From contig MGIZ01000033.1 of NCBI GenBank assembly GCA_001794015.1, forward strand, positions 1 through 6,231: a stretch of DNA of 6,231 bases, read 5' to 3'. Under the pieces are notes generated by a model that was not told where the DNA came from, ran no database searches, and saw only the letters and a program-made list of their open reading frames with translations. Positions 1 through 4,866 of this stretch are shown piece after piece. This DNA comes from Candidatus Yanofskybacteria bacterium RIFCSPHIGHO2_01_FULL_39_8b (lineage in GTDB: Bacteria > Patescibacteriota > Minisyncoccia > 2-02-FULL-40-12 > GWA2-44-9). Position 1 is the stretch's first letter. Each line of letters opens with the position of its first letter. Made by a program: the position numbers and the translations under genes.

Positions 1-28
1 TGCCAGCTTCACAAAAATACTTTTTATT

Positions 29-34
29 ATTATA
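29..34 (-). promoter_or_regulatory. Candidate -10 box of a leftward promoter reading out of the window
   Basis: A perfect TATAAT lies on the minus strand immediately after the palindrome at 33-62 and overlaps its edge by two bases. No good -35 is seen at 17 bp; the nearest weak match is TTCTCA about 20 bp upstream, inside the palindrome. A start would fall near position 22, and a GTG followed by AAG CTG GCA begins at position 12, but too little sequence remains to call a gene. I infer that the next gene to the left has its own promoter, overlapped by the regulator's binding site. Confidence 0.35.
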
Positions 35-62
35 TTCTAATATTCTTGAGAATATGAGAATA
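33..62. promoter_or_regulatory. 30-bp palindrome, probable operator copy 2 (over the regulator's stop codon)
   Basis: Two 14-bp arms (33-46 and 49-62) are separated by TG, with a single mismatch at position 56. The site is built of hexamers: TATTCT, AA, TATTCT, TG, AGAATA, TG, AGAATA. Read on the plus strand it matches the minus-strand reading of the palindrome at 368-397 in 29 of 30 bases. It covers the last eight codons or so and the TAG stop of the regulator. No T-run follows, so it is not an intrinsic terminator. An operator for the next leftward gene is the simplest reading. Confidence 0.7.
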
Positions 63-333
63 CCTTAATAAATTTATGGAAAATTTTTCCGTAAGGCGTA
101 AGGGTATGCATAACCGCCTGTCCCCGATATTTTTTATTAACCAAGCCGGCTTGGACAAGACGGCGAGTGTGTTCTGAGGTTGTTTTTATATTGCAGCTTA
201 ACTTATCGGCAATTTCTTCCAGCGTAATCTCGCTATTACCGGCAACAACAAATAAAATCTCGATCCGCCGATGATTAGCTATCCCCTTAATGTGCCTCTC
301 TATCTGTTTGGGTGTTTTTGATGGTTTATTCAT
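37..333 (-). CDS. ArsR-like winged-helix transcriptional regulator
   Basis: This is a 98-residue, single-domain DNA-binding protein, the usual length for ArsR/SmtB-type repressors. Helices around residues 10-30 (IKGIANHRRIEIL) lead into a helix-turn-helix at about 36-63, whose recognition helix is NIKTTSEHTRRLVQAGLV. A beta-wing at about 64-80 (KKYRGQAVMHTLT) and a C-terminal dimerisation-type helix follow. The only cysteine, C47, lies in the turn of the HTH, and the ELCVC-type metal-binding box of ArsR is absent. The inducer may therefore not be a metal. The ATG has only a weak AAAGAG upstream. A near-perfect palindrome overlaps its putative promoter and a second copy overlaps its stop, so autoregulation plus control of a gene further left is likely. 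The stop is TAG. The family call is firm; the ligand is unknown. Confidence 0.9.
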   Translation of the reverse strand: MNKPSKTPKQIERHIKGIANHRRIEILFVVAGNSEITLEEIADKLSCNIKTTSEHTRRLVQAGLVNKKYRGQAVMHTLTPYGKIFHKFIKVFSYSQEY

Positions 334-353
334 ATAACTCTTTGATATCCCGC

Positions 354-384
354 ATCATACTACATGTTATTCTAATATTCTCAA
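354..384 (-). promoter_or_regulatory. Candidate promoter of the regulator gene
   Basis: On the minus strand, TTGAGA (379-384, five of six to the -35 consensus) is followed after 19 bases by TATGAT (354-359, five of six to TATAAT). An alternative is TAGTAT at 357-362 after 16 bases. The -35 lies in the centre of the palindrome at 368-397, so bound repressor would block polymerase. Spacing is not ideal, so the exact boxes are uncertain. Confidence 0.45.
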
Positions 385-397
385 GAATATTAGAATA
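368..397. promoter_or_regulatory. 30-bp perfect palindrome, probable operator copy 1
   Basis: Two perfect 14-bp arms (368-381 and 384-397) are separated by CA. The element consists of four hexamers, TATTCT twice and AGAATA twice, at 8-bp spacing, so it could hold two nested half-site pairs. It lies 34 bp upstream of the regulator's ATG and over its candidate -35. The near-identical second copy at 33-62 supports a specific binding site rather than a chance hairpin. The binding protein is inferred to be the adjacent winged-helix regulator. Confidence 0.8.
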
Positions 398-421
398 TTT
401 AAAGTAATAGTATCGGCCAAA

Positions 422-1489
422 TTAATTCTTTTTAAGCTTGGCCAGAGAGATAACTATTGCCGCAATCATAAGTCCAAGAAACCAGAATGATTTAGGGGCG
501 GCAAATTTAAAAATAGAAGCAAAAAACGAGTTTGCATCTTTTGGGATTTTATCGGATTTTTGCGGCAATATTGTAACTTCCGTTGATCCCGAAGCGACTG
601 ATTCTTCTGACGACTTATTTAATTTTTGGTTAAATTTATCGGCTGGTAAAAGAATCTGTAATTCTGTCCGCGCAGATACAGACGGAACAGGTGTTGGTGT
701 TTGAGAAATGGCAGAGTCTTGAATTTTAGAAATCTTGGGAGTAGGTGTCGGAGTTCTTAAAACAGAAGGAGGGGGAGGAATAGGTGTTGGCGTTAATAAA
801 AAACTGAATGAAGGAGACGGGGTTAGAATTGGACTTGGTCTAGGTGATGACATGGGAGTTGGTGTTGATATTGGTGTTGCCAAAGCCGTAGGCGTTGGTT
901 CAGAACTTACTTGCGGCGAAGAACTTAAACTTATCGAGGGTATGGGCGTAAAATTATCATTATCACCAACTAACGCCACGTCATCCAAATAAAAAATATC
1001 ACTGCTTGCGGCACCAAGATGAGCCCGGAACCTAACAGCAAAATTGACATTATCGTCGGCTTCAGCCGGAAGATTATAAGAAGCAAGCTCCCAAACATCG
1101 GATTTAGCCAAAGACGTAAAATCGCGCAGAATATTCCAATTAGAGCCATCGGGTGTCCACTCAACATAGACATGATCCGAATCTTCAAGAGATTCTTTTA
1201 TTCGGTACCAAAATTGAAAAATTATTCCTTCCTTATCGATAGTTGAAACATTTTTAAGTAAAACATCATCACCCGGTTCAGTATTCCCTTTGACTTCCGC
1301 TCTTTTTTCACCGCTCTTCACTCCATTAGGAACACTAGTGCCTGATGTTGCCCATTTTTCGTCATTGTCGGTCCAATTTAAAAAACCGTCCTCAAAACCA
1401 TCGGAAAAAATAACCGAAGAAGCAAAAACAACATTAAATTCCGACATTAAAGCAAAAATTAAAATAAAAACTAAAAACCGGCTTTTCAT
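422..1489 (-). CDS. Secreted, membrane-anchored surface protein: jelly-roll domain plus Pro/Thr/Ser stalk
   Basis: Starting from the ATG at 1489, the product has 355 residues. Residues 1-23 are a signal peptide (MKSRF, hydrophobic core, VFA before SS). Residues 26-176 resemble a MAM/LamG-like beta-sandwich, with FSDGFEDGFLNWT at its start and DIFYLDDVALVG at its end. Domains of this kind bind carbohydrate or protein ligands on cell surfaces. Residues 180-274 are a low-complexity stalk of TPTP, SPSP and PPPP runs. A spacer follows, then a transmembrane helix (about 335-350) ending in KLKKN, so the protein should be fixed in the membrane with its head outside. No LPXTG motif is present. An in-frame TTG at 1525 would add 12 residues ahead of the signal peptide; I reject it because the ATG gives a normal signal sequence. 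Neither start has a Shine-Dalgarno site. A weak TTGACT-15-GATAAA lies just upstream of the ATG. The ligand is unknown. Confidence 0.88.
   Translation of the reverse strand: MKSRFLVFILIFALMSEFNVVFASSVIFSDGFEDGFLNWTDNDEKWATSGTSVPNGVKSGEKRAEVKGNTEPGDDVLLKNVSTIDKEGIIFQFWYRIKESLEDSDHVYVEWTPDGSNWNILRDFTSLAKSDVWELASYNLPAEADDNVNFAVRFRAHLGAASSDIFYLDDVALVGDNDNFTPIPSISLSSSPQVSSEPTPTALATPISTPTPMSSPRPSPILTPSPSFSFLLTPTPIPPPPSVLRTPTPTPKISKIQDSAISQTPTPVPSVSARTELQILLPADKFNQKLNKSSEESVASGSTEVTILPQKSDKIPKDANSFFASIFKFAAPKSFWFLGLMIAAIVISLAKLKKN
668..952 (-). repeat. Low-complexity region encoding the Pro/Thr/Ser stalk
   Basis: On the plus strand this stretch is full of GGTGTTGG, GGAGTTGG and GGCGTTGG variants, the complement of degenerate Pro-Thr codons. 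The repeat units are irregular and codons vary, which suggests selection for the amino-acid pattern rather than recent slippage. Antisense reading gives a Gly/Val-rich open frame that should not be taken for a gene. Confidence 0.8.
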
Positions 1490-1560
1490 ACTTGTTGGTT
1501 TATCAAATCTAAACCATAGAGTCAATTCTGTTTTTTAAATTTAACGGGAATTATTGCAAT

Positions 1561-1587
1561 TTGAATAAATATATTGTTGAATATAGT
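1561..1587 (+). promoter_or_regulatory. Candidate promoter of the orphan 156-residue gene
   Basis: TTGAAT (1561-1566, four of six) is followed after a short 15-base spacer by TATAGT (1582-1587, five of six to TATAAT). This places transcription start about 20 bases before the start codon. The surrounding DNA is very AT-rich, so chance matches are common. Confidence 0.3.
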
Positions 1588-1602
1588 CAGCTCAAAACCA
1601 CG

Positions 1603-1607
1603 AGGAG
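1603..1607 (+). promoter_or_regulatory. Shine-Dalgarno site AGGAG
   Basis: AGGAG within CGAGGAGTCA ends six bases before the ATG at 1614. It is the only strong, well-spaced ribosome-binding site in the window and fixes the start of the following gene. Confidence 0.85.
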
Positions 1608-1613
1608 TCAATT

Positions 1614-2084
1614 ATGGTTGAAGATATCGAGTGGGAGTTCTTTAAACTTAAAAATTTCACGATAGAACTCGCTGACAGTTTTCGCGATAAAAAAGTGATG
1701 AGATCGGAACATTTGCTAAAAATAAACGATCAGATAAGGCTTTGCGATCATTTGGCTGAAACCCGCATCCAGATTTATTATCTTTTTATAGCATTTTCTT
1801 GTTGGGAAAAATACTATAAATTTTTCTTAAAATACCGGCCGAATGTTGATACTGTCGCAATCCCGAACATATGTCTGAAAACAAAAAAATACCCGGGCCA
1901 AGAAACAAAAGAACCGCCCCAAACAGAGGCTTTAGTAAAAATAAAAAATAACCCGGATAATCCGAAGAAAACCTGGGAAGAAACCATAACCAAAAACGAT
2001 AAATGTTTTTTAAGATCTCTAAGAATCGCCGCTGTCAACCCTGAACTATGTTATCCCGAAGAGGATGAAAACGACGGAGCCTAA
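1614..2084 (+). CDS. Hypothetical protein, 156 residues, no family recognised
   Basis: I do not recognise this protein. Residues 1-74 look strongly helical, with amphipathic patterns around KLKNFTIELADSF, KINDQIRLCDHLAETRIQIYYLFIAFSCWEKYYKFFL. Residues 75-125 are Pro-, Lys- and Thr-rich and probably loose. A short helix (about 130-140) and an acidic tail (PEEDENDGA) follow. Cysteines are scattered at 44, 63, 87, 131 and 146, with no zinc-finger spacing. The hydrophobic run IQIYYLFIAFSCW (52-64) is short for a membrane helix, and no signal peptide is seen, so a cytosolic helical protein is most likely. It is the only complete rightward gene here, flanked by leftward genes on both sides. It has its own strong AGGAG site and a terminator overlapping its stop, so it is a single-gene transcription unit. 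Those signals make it a real gene despite the lack of a family. Confidence 0.85.
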   Translation: MVEDIEWEFFKLKNFTIELADSFRDKKVMRSEHLLKINDQIRLCDHLAETRIQIYYLFIAFSCWEKYYKFFLKYRPNVDTVAIPNICLKTKKYPGQETKEPPQTEALVKIKNNPDNPKKTWEETITKNDKCFLRSLRIAAVNPELCYPEEDENDGA

Positions 2085-2106
2085 AAGACCCTTAAATGGG
2101 TCTTTT
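2083..2106. terminator. Symmetric intrinsic terminator between convergent genes
   Basis: AAAAGACCC (2083-2091), loop TTAAAT and GGGTCTTTT (2098-2106) form a perfect 9-bp stem. The stem starts inside the TAA stop of the rightward gene, and the stop of the leftward DUF3105 gene lies only four bases beyond it. Flanking A4 and T4 runs make it usable in both directions. It is probably shared by both transcripts. Confidence 0.85.
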
Positions 2107-2109
2107 CAT

Positions 2110-2769
2110 TTATCTCATTTTTGGACCAAGCGGTTGTTCTTTAGCGCCCCTAAAATCTTTGAACCCAAAATCGGCAAGTTTTTCCGGACCGGCAAGGCCT
2201 CTATATGCCTCAATAAATTCTCTGGCCAAAGACTCATTAAGAATGTCCATTTTTAAAAGGCGCTCCCAGGCAACAAAAGCAATTGGAGTATCATTGGCTT
2301 GGCGCGGAGTCATAATAATTTTAGAACCGTAATCTTTGGCGATGTCAGCCAGTTTATCGATCTGATCAGCCGGTAAATCGGGACGATAAGCAATCCAGGC
2401 GTGGCTGTGCTCTAAATTATGAACAAGCTGTTCGTCTGGAAATTCTTTGTCATAAATGCCAGACTGGGCCGGCTGGTCATAGTGCCAGCCGCCAGTCGGC
2501 GGATTTGAGTTATAAGCCGGATGTTCGGAACCGATATCTATATGGTCCCTTGATTGGGCTTTAAAATATTCGCCGGAAATTGGTTTATCGATAGAGGCGG
2601 TTTTAAAATAATTATAACCCCACCAGATAAATAATCCGGCAACAACCAGCAAACCAAGCCATTTCATTCCCTTTTTCATTATGTTGTTTTTTCGCTCTTC
2701 CATTCTTATTTTGTCTTTTTCCTCCTTCTTTAAAAAATATTCATTTTTTGTTTCCAAGTTTTGGTCCAT
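2110..2769 (-). CDS. DUF3105-family membrane-anchored protein
   Basis: The 219 residues comprise a charged cytoplasmic N-terminus (1-36, KKEEKDKIRMEERKNN), one membrane helix (about 37-52, WLGLLVVAGLFIWWGY) and an extracytoplasmic DUF3105 domain. Hallmarks are HPAYNSNPPTGGWHY (83-97), SGIYDKEFPDEQLVHNLEHSHAWIAYRP (103-130) and PIAFVAWERLLKMD (162-175). Histidines 76, 83, 96, 117, 121 and 123 cluster and could bind metal, but that is inference; the biochemical role of DUF3105 is not established to my knowledge. The family commonly has LEHG where this protein has LEHS. It is the last gene of the DoxX/glutaredoxin cluster, 11 bp after the glutaredoxin stop, so a role in envelope redox or metal handling is plausible. 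The chosen ATG at 2769 has no Shine-Dalgarno. ATGs at 2703 and 2679 are alternatives, but the long charged leader is typical of this family. Confidence 0.88.
   Translation of the reverse strand: MDQNLETKNEYFLKKEEKDKIRMEERKNNIMKKGMKWLGLLVVAGLFIWWGYNYFKTASIDKPISGEYFKAQSRDHIDIGSEHPAYNSNPPTGGWHYDQPAQSGIYDKEFPDEQLVHNLEHSHAWIAYRPDLPADQIDKLADIAKDYGSKIIMTPRQANDTPIAFVAWERLLKMDILNESLAREFIEAYRGLAGPEKLADFGFKDFRGAKEQPLGPKMR
2721..2725 (-). promoter_or_regulatory. GGAGG inside the DUF3105 leader, possible internal ribosome-binding site
   Basis: GGAGG on the minus strand lies 17 bases before the in-frame ATG at 2703. That is rather far for a standard Shine-Dalgarno. It encodes Lys-Glu-Glu residues of the leader, which may fully explain it. 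It is recorded because it bears on which start is used. Confidence 0.2.
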
Positions 2770-2771
2770 TT

Positions 2772-2799
2772 TATTAGTTATTAGTCGTTGGTCGTTAGT
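2772..2799 (-). repeat. Four tandem heptamers at the glutaredoxin stop codon
   Basis: Read on the minus strand, the units are ACTAACG, ACCAACG, ACTAATA, ACTAATA. They encode the last residues (TTND) of the glutaredoxin-like protein, supply its TAA stop and fill most of the 11-bp gap to the next gene. Seven is not a multiple of three, so adding or losing a unit would change the protein's C-terminus and the gene spacing. Confidence 0.7.
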
Positions 2800-3020
2800 A
2801 TTTTGTCAATCTCCTGCCGATTAAATCCTACCACAAACTTGCCGTTGATTTCAATAATCGGCGCCGCCACCATGCCAGTCTTTGACATTACCAATTGCTG
2901 GGCTTCGGGATTGCCAACCAAAGCAATCTCCTCATATTGGAGATTTTTTGATTTAAAATATTCTTTGGCCATTTTGCAATAGGCGCAAACGGGAGTGGTG
3001 TAAATCTTAATTAAAGCCAT
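2781..3020 (-). CDS. Glutaredoxin-like protein (YruB-type), CxxC active site
   Basis: This is a 79-residue thioredoxin-fold protein, the usual length for small glutaredoxins of the YruB/NrdH type. The first strand IKIYTTP leads to the redox motif CAYC (12-15). The cis-proline loop is VAAPIIEI (P54 the expected cis-Pro), followed by NGKFVVGFNRQEIDKIL, with the VGF that replaces the GG-D glutathione loop of classical glutaredoxins. It should reduce disulfides in the cytosol; the electron donor is not visible. The gene lies 35 bp after DoxX and 11 bp before DUF3105, on one strand, so co-transcription is likely. The ATG has no Shine-Dalgarno, suggesting translation coupling or another initiation mode. 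The C-terminal TTND comes from a heptamer repeat and is unlikely to matter for function. Confidence 0.92.
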   Translation of the reverse strand: MALIKIYTTPVCAYCKMAKEYFKSKNLQYEEIALVGNPEAQQLVMSKTGMVAAPIIEINGKFVVGFNRQEIDKILTTND

Positions 3021-3055
3021 ATCAGAAATGAAAGCTTAAATGTCTAAAGTAAGGC

Positions 3056-3394
3056 TTAGTGTTTAAGGTAGATTGTCAGATTAGCGCAAAATAATAAAAA
3101 GTCAAACTCCCAACCGGTAGAACCGGCTGACATAAAAGGGACATGCCATTTTTTTATCTTGTGATACATGGCCCCCACCATCACTATGGCTAAAACTAGG
3201 GCCGAAAATCTGGTGCTAACCCCTCCGATAAGACTAACCGCCCCCATAAATTCAATAATGCCAAGACCTAAAACCTGTAAATTCGTCCAACCCGCACCTG
3301 ACGCCATCTTTTGCGGATCGCGCAGTTTCGGAATGGCGTGATAAATAAAAATAACACCGACCGCCAACCGAAGCAAGAATAAACCGCTATACAT
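3056..3394 (-). CDS. DoxX-family membrane protein
   Basis: The 112-residue integral membrane protein has four predicted helices, at about 4-22, 39-57, 63-80 and 96-110. DoxX-family signs are LLRLAVGVIFIYHAIPKL in helix 1, GLGIIEFMGAVSLIGGVSTRFSALVLAIVMVGAMY across helices 2-3, and the GWEFDFLLFCANL segment in helix 4. DoxX relatives include the small subunit of archaeal thiosulfate:quinone oxidoreductase and the mycobacterial DoxX that works with SodA and SseA in thiol stress resistance. Many members are uncharacterised, so a quinone- or thiol-linked redox role is inferred. It heads the cluster with the glutaredoxin-like and DUF3105 genes. The ATG has no Shine-Dalgarno. Upstream DNA is an AT-rich palindrome without a clear promoter. 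Confidence 0.9.
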   Translation of the reverse strand: MYSGLFLLRLAVGVIFIYHAIPKLRDPQKMASGAGWTNLQVLGLGIIEFMGAVSLIGGVSTRFSALVLAIVMVGAMYHKIKKWHVPFMSAGSTGWEFDFLLFCANLTIYLKH

Positions 3395-3412
3395 TAATTA
3401 AATTATGAAGCC

Positions 3413-3454
3413 TGAATTATGTATTATGGATCAAGATCCATAATTAATAATTCA
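3413..3454. repeat. 42-bp near-perfect palindrome between pgi and doxX-like gene
   Basis: Left arm 3413-3432 and right arm 3435-3454 pair at 18 of 20 positions around a central AA. The core is ATTATGGATC / GATCCATAAT, with TGAATTAT / ATAATTCA outside it. It fills most of the 73-bp gap between the pgi stop and the DoxX start. It lacks a T-run, so it is a poor intrinsic terminator. It may be an mRNA-end hairpin, a protein site or a small dispersed repeat. Confidence 0.65.
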
Positions 3455-3467
3455 TAACTTAAATTAT

Positions 3468-4814
3468 TTATAATTTTTTCAAAATTTCACGGGTTTCCCG
3501 CTTATAATCTTCCACTTTCGGCTGATCGAAAGCATTCACGCCAAGCAATCGGGCCAAGTACATCGTTTCAAGCATTTTTAACTGTAAATACTGGCCAAGA
3601 GAGTCTTCGGAAATATCGTACATGACAATCTCTGAATAAGGCAGGCTGTTTTTTAGGTAAGCAATTTTCACGCCATAATAAATCGCATTCATTATATCGG
3701 TAATACTCTTGCCTTTTATATTCGAAACTAAATCCGGCATAAACAAATCGCCGGGCAATTGAGGCGAGCCTTCTTTTTGGGAAGCGTGGGTAAATTGGGT
3801 AAATTTATTTTTAGGTCCGGCCAGAAAAAGCGTCGCTGTCGAATGTAAATCAGTTGAGCCAATCGATATTATCGGAGTAATTCCGACATTTACCTTCTCG
3901 CCACGCAAGTTATATTCTTTAGCAATGCTTTCGGCCATCAACTGGGAATACCACCTACCCAAAGACTTTAATTCTGGATTAAAATAAAAACTGTTATAAA
4001 TGTTAAGACCATTGGCATAATGGACATAAGTTATTATCGCAGAAACTAAAGCCGGATTCTGAAAAACATCACGATTGGTACAACGTTTAATCATCTCCGC
4101 CGCCCCGTTCCAAAAAACCTCAATATTAAAATTGGCCAATCCCAAAGGAAAAAGCCCAACCGGCGATAACACTGAATATCGGCCTCCTATTTTTTCAGGT
4201 ATTTCCAAAAGATCAAGCCCTTTTTCTTCCGCCGCATTCCAAAGTTTACTTTCCTTATCGGTTGTAAATACGAGTCTTTCGTTGATCTTATCTCCAAATC
4301 TCTTTTTTAAAACATCATAAATAACTTCAAAATTAGCTACCGTTTCCGTTGTTTCACCGGACTTAGAAATCATATTTATGATTATCTCTTCCGGCCCTTT
4401 TACTTCATTATTTAAAAACTGGATTACCTGAGCAATCAAAGGCGGTGAAACCGTATCGACGAAAATAATTTTAGGATCGTTGGCATGGAGAAAAACATCC
4501 AGCCGTCCCCGCAAAGCCCGATACAGGGCCATCGTTCCCAGATTAGAACCGCCGATGCCGATCACAAGAATATATTTTAGTTCCTCGTTTTTTTTGTCCT
4601 GAATTTTTTGGAGAAGCGTATTTTTAAAATTATCATCGAGGGGAAGATTAACTAACGATTCAAAATAGTCATAATCATAGCCTTTTTCATCGCCCTGGGC
4701 AAGTTTCCAAACAAAATCCACATATTCTTTTAATGCTTTCTGGCCGGCTTCAAGCTGGGGCGCTTCAACTTGGGCCGTACCCTGATAAATAAGATCAATG
4801 TCTCGATGAATCAT
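3468..4814 (-). CDS. pgi: Glucose-6-phosphate isomerase
   Basis: The 448-residue enzyme interconverts glucose-6-phosphate and fructose-6-phosphate in the cytosol, linking glycolysis, gluconeogenesis and sugar-nucleotide supply. Its length matches the short bacterial (Firmicutes-like) class. Visible motifs are GIGGSNLG (86-93), SKSGETTET (150-158, phosphate binding), the family signature GGRYSVLSPVG (210-220), the expected catalytic glutamate in MAESIAKE (E295), the ring-opening histidine in TDLHS (H324) and the C-terminal FDQPKVEDYK (429-438) with catalytic K438. The second family signature has Lys where Gly/Ala is usual (FDQPK). I chose the ATG at 4814. An in-frame TTG at 4880 would add 22 atypical residues and overlap the upstream methyltransferase. 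An extended -10 box ends six bases before the ATG, so the message is probably leaderless. Confidence 0.97.
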   Translation of the reverse strand: MIHRDIDLIYQGTAQVEAPQLEAGQKALKEYVDFVWKLAQGDEKGYDYDYFESLVNLPLDDNFKNTLLQKIQDKKNEELKYILVIGIGGSNLGTMALYRALRGRLDVFLHANDPKIIFVDTVSPPLIAQVIQFLNNEVKGPEEIIINMISKSGETTETVANFEVIYDVLKKRFGDKINERLVFTTDKESKLWNAAEEKGLDLLEIPEKIGGRYSVLSPVGLFPLGLANFNIEVFWNGAAEMIKRCTNRDVFQNPALVSAIITYVHYANGLNIYNSFYFNPELKSLGRWYSQLMAESIAKEYNLRGEKVNVGITPIISIGSTDLHSTATLFLAGPKNKFTQFTHASQKEGSPQLPGDLFMPDLVSNIKGKSITDIMNAIYYGVKIAYLKNSLPYSEIVMYDISEDSLGQYLQLKMLETMYLARLLGVNAFDQPKVEDYKRETREILKKL

Positions 4815-4820
4815 TTTTCT

Positions 4821-4829
4821 ATTATAACA
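4821..4829 (-). promoter_or_regulatory. Extended -10 promoter of pgi (leaderless)
   Basis: TGTTATAAT on the minus strand is a perfect extended -10 (TGn plus TATAAT). Only six bases (AGAAAA) separate it from the ATG at 4814, so transcription should begin at or next to the start codon. No convincing -35 is found, which is usual for extended -10 promoters. The 12-base context ATATGTTATAAT is identical to that before the methyltransferase gene. Confidence 0.7.
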
Positions 4830-4866
4830 TATGCAAAAATCAAAGTAAGAGTAAGACTGACTGACC

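Noticed and set aside
1..36. Start of another leftward gene at the GTG at position 12
   Set aside because: Only four codons are visible; the promoter-like TATAAT is recorded, but a gene cannot be supported from this window.
368..397. Palindrome as a terminator of the surface-protein gene
   Set aside because: No T-run follows on either strand, and a near-identical copy exists at 33-62; an operator explains both better.
644..658. LPADK in the surface protein as a sortase signal
   Set aside because: It lacks the T-G of LPXTG and is separated by about 50 residues from the C-terminal membrane helix.
735..992. Open frame on the plus strand encoding a Gly/Val-rich repeat protein
   Set aside because: It is the antisense shadow of the Pro/Thr codons in the surface-protein stalk and has no convincing start signals.
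1490..1525. TTG start extending the surface protein by 12 residues
   Set aside because: The extension would precede a normal signal peptide that begins at the ATG at 1489, and no ribosome-binding site supports it.
2065..2332. Plus-strand frames overlapping the DUF3105 gene
   Set aside because: They lie opposite a clear DUF3105 coding sequence, cross the terminator and have no ribosome-binding site.
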